DNA of 45,585 bases, taken from Pectobacterium brasiliense. GTDB taxonomy: Bacteria > Pseudomonadota > Gammaproteobacteria > Enterobacterales > Enterobacteriaceae. This document shows, one piece after another, positions 45,555 through 45,585 of this stretch. Every line of letters starts with the position of its first letter. The first letter of the stretch is position 1. The stretch lies in assembly GCF_013449685.1 (NCBI RefSeq), contig NZ_JACDSF010000019.1, forward strand, positions 14,034 through 59,618, given 5' to 3'. The notes under the pieces were generated by a model. The model saw only the letters and a program-made list of their open reading frames with translations. It was not told the DNA's origin and made no database searches. The translations under genes and the position numbers were made by a program.

Positions 45555-45585
45555 ATGAGGAAACAGGGGGACGGTCGCCCTGATA
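45555..45585 (+). CDS. Possible start of a gene cut by the window end
   Basis: AAAGGG followed by two consecutive ATG (45552 and 45555) opens a frame MRKQGDGRPD that runs off the window. Too short to judge. Confidence 0.25.
   Translation, partial: MRKQGDGRPD

Overview
The window reads as enterobacterial chromosome of about 50-55% GC, almost certainly a soft-rot plant pathogen of the genus Pectobacterium (Erwinia carotovora group). The core gene order (fabI, sapFDCBA, pspF/pspABC, ycjXF-tyrR, tpx, mpaA, mppA, zntB-fnrS, ttcA, ydbJ-like, ldhA) is the E. coli-type backbone. It is interrupted by genes typical of plant-associated soft-rot bacteria, notably a CelV-type secreted cellulase (GH5 plus CBM3). 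The assignment is made from memory of protein families and gene order; no search was run.

Layout. 1-2870: a flavin-dependent fumarate-reductase-like enzyme and its ApbE flavin transferase. 2909-4628: a frameshifted orphan gene, then an HxlR regulator divergent from a quinone-reductase-like gene with two related palindromes between them. 4635-10968: fabI and the sapABCDF peptide transporter, all on the minus strand. 11086-12065: an Xre/RES toxin-antitoxin pair with its own promoter. 12104-12265: the iron-stress sRNA RyhB behind two Fur-box-like sites. 12433-13965: celV. 14034-16584: pspF divergent from pspABC (no pspD) with a sigma54 promoter. 16677-27159: a contact-dependent inhibition locus in the order cdiB-cdiC-cdiA-cdiI, with a HlyC-like acyltransferase and a trailing lipoprotein gene. 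27454-31964: ycjX-ycjF, the wreck of an M20 peptidase gene, and tyrR. 32017-35438: a two-gene island inserted between tyrR and tpx, coding for a RecQ-type helicase fused to a ComF-like phosphoribosyltransferase and for a DprA-like protein. 35501-40999: tpx, mpaA, mppA, zntB, the anaerobic sRNA FnrS with an FNR box, and ttcA. 41313-42254: a small accessory patch with a Gly/Ser-rich peptide gene and a stefin-like (cystatin) protein gene. 42254-45243: a DUF333 lipoprotein, ldhA, and an Aer-like PAS chemoreceptor behind a FliA-type promoter.

How it fits together. Several units serve envelope and host-interface functions: Sap (antimicrobial peptide handling), Psp (membrane stress), CDI (competition), CelV (wall degradation), MpaA/MppA (murein peptide recycling) and possibly the cystatin-like protein. 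Others serve low-oxygen, iron-limited or redox life inside plant tissue: the fumarate-reductase-like enzyme, RyhB, FnrS, LdhA, the Aer-like receptor, and the HxlR/oxidoreductase pair. The best candidate for an uncharacterised system is the RecQ-ComF/DprA pair. It rebuilds the helicase, phosphoribosyltransferase and DprA set of natural competence in two overlapping genes at an insertion point in conserved backbone.
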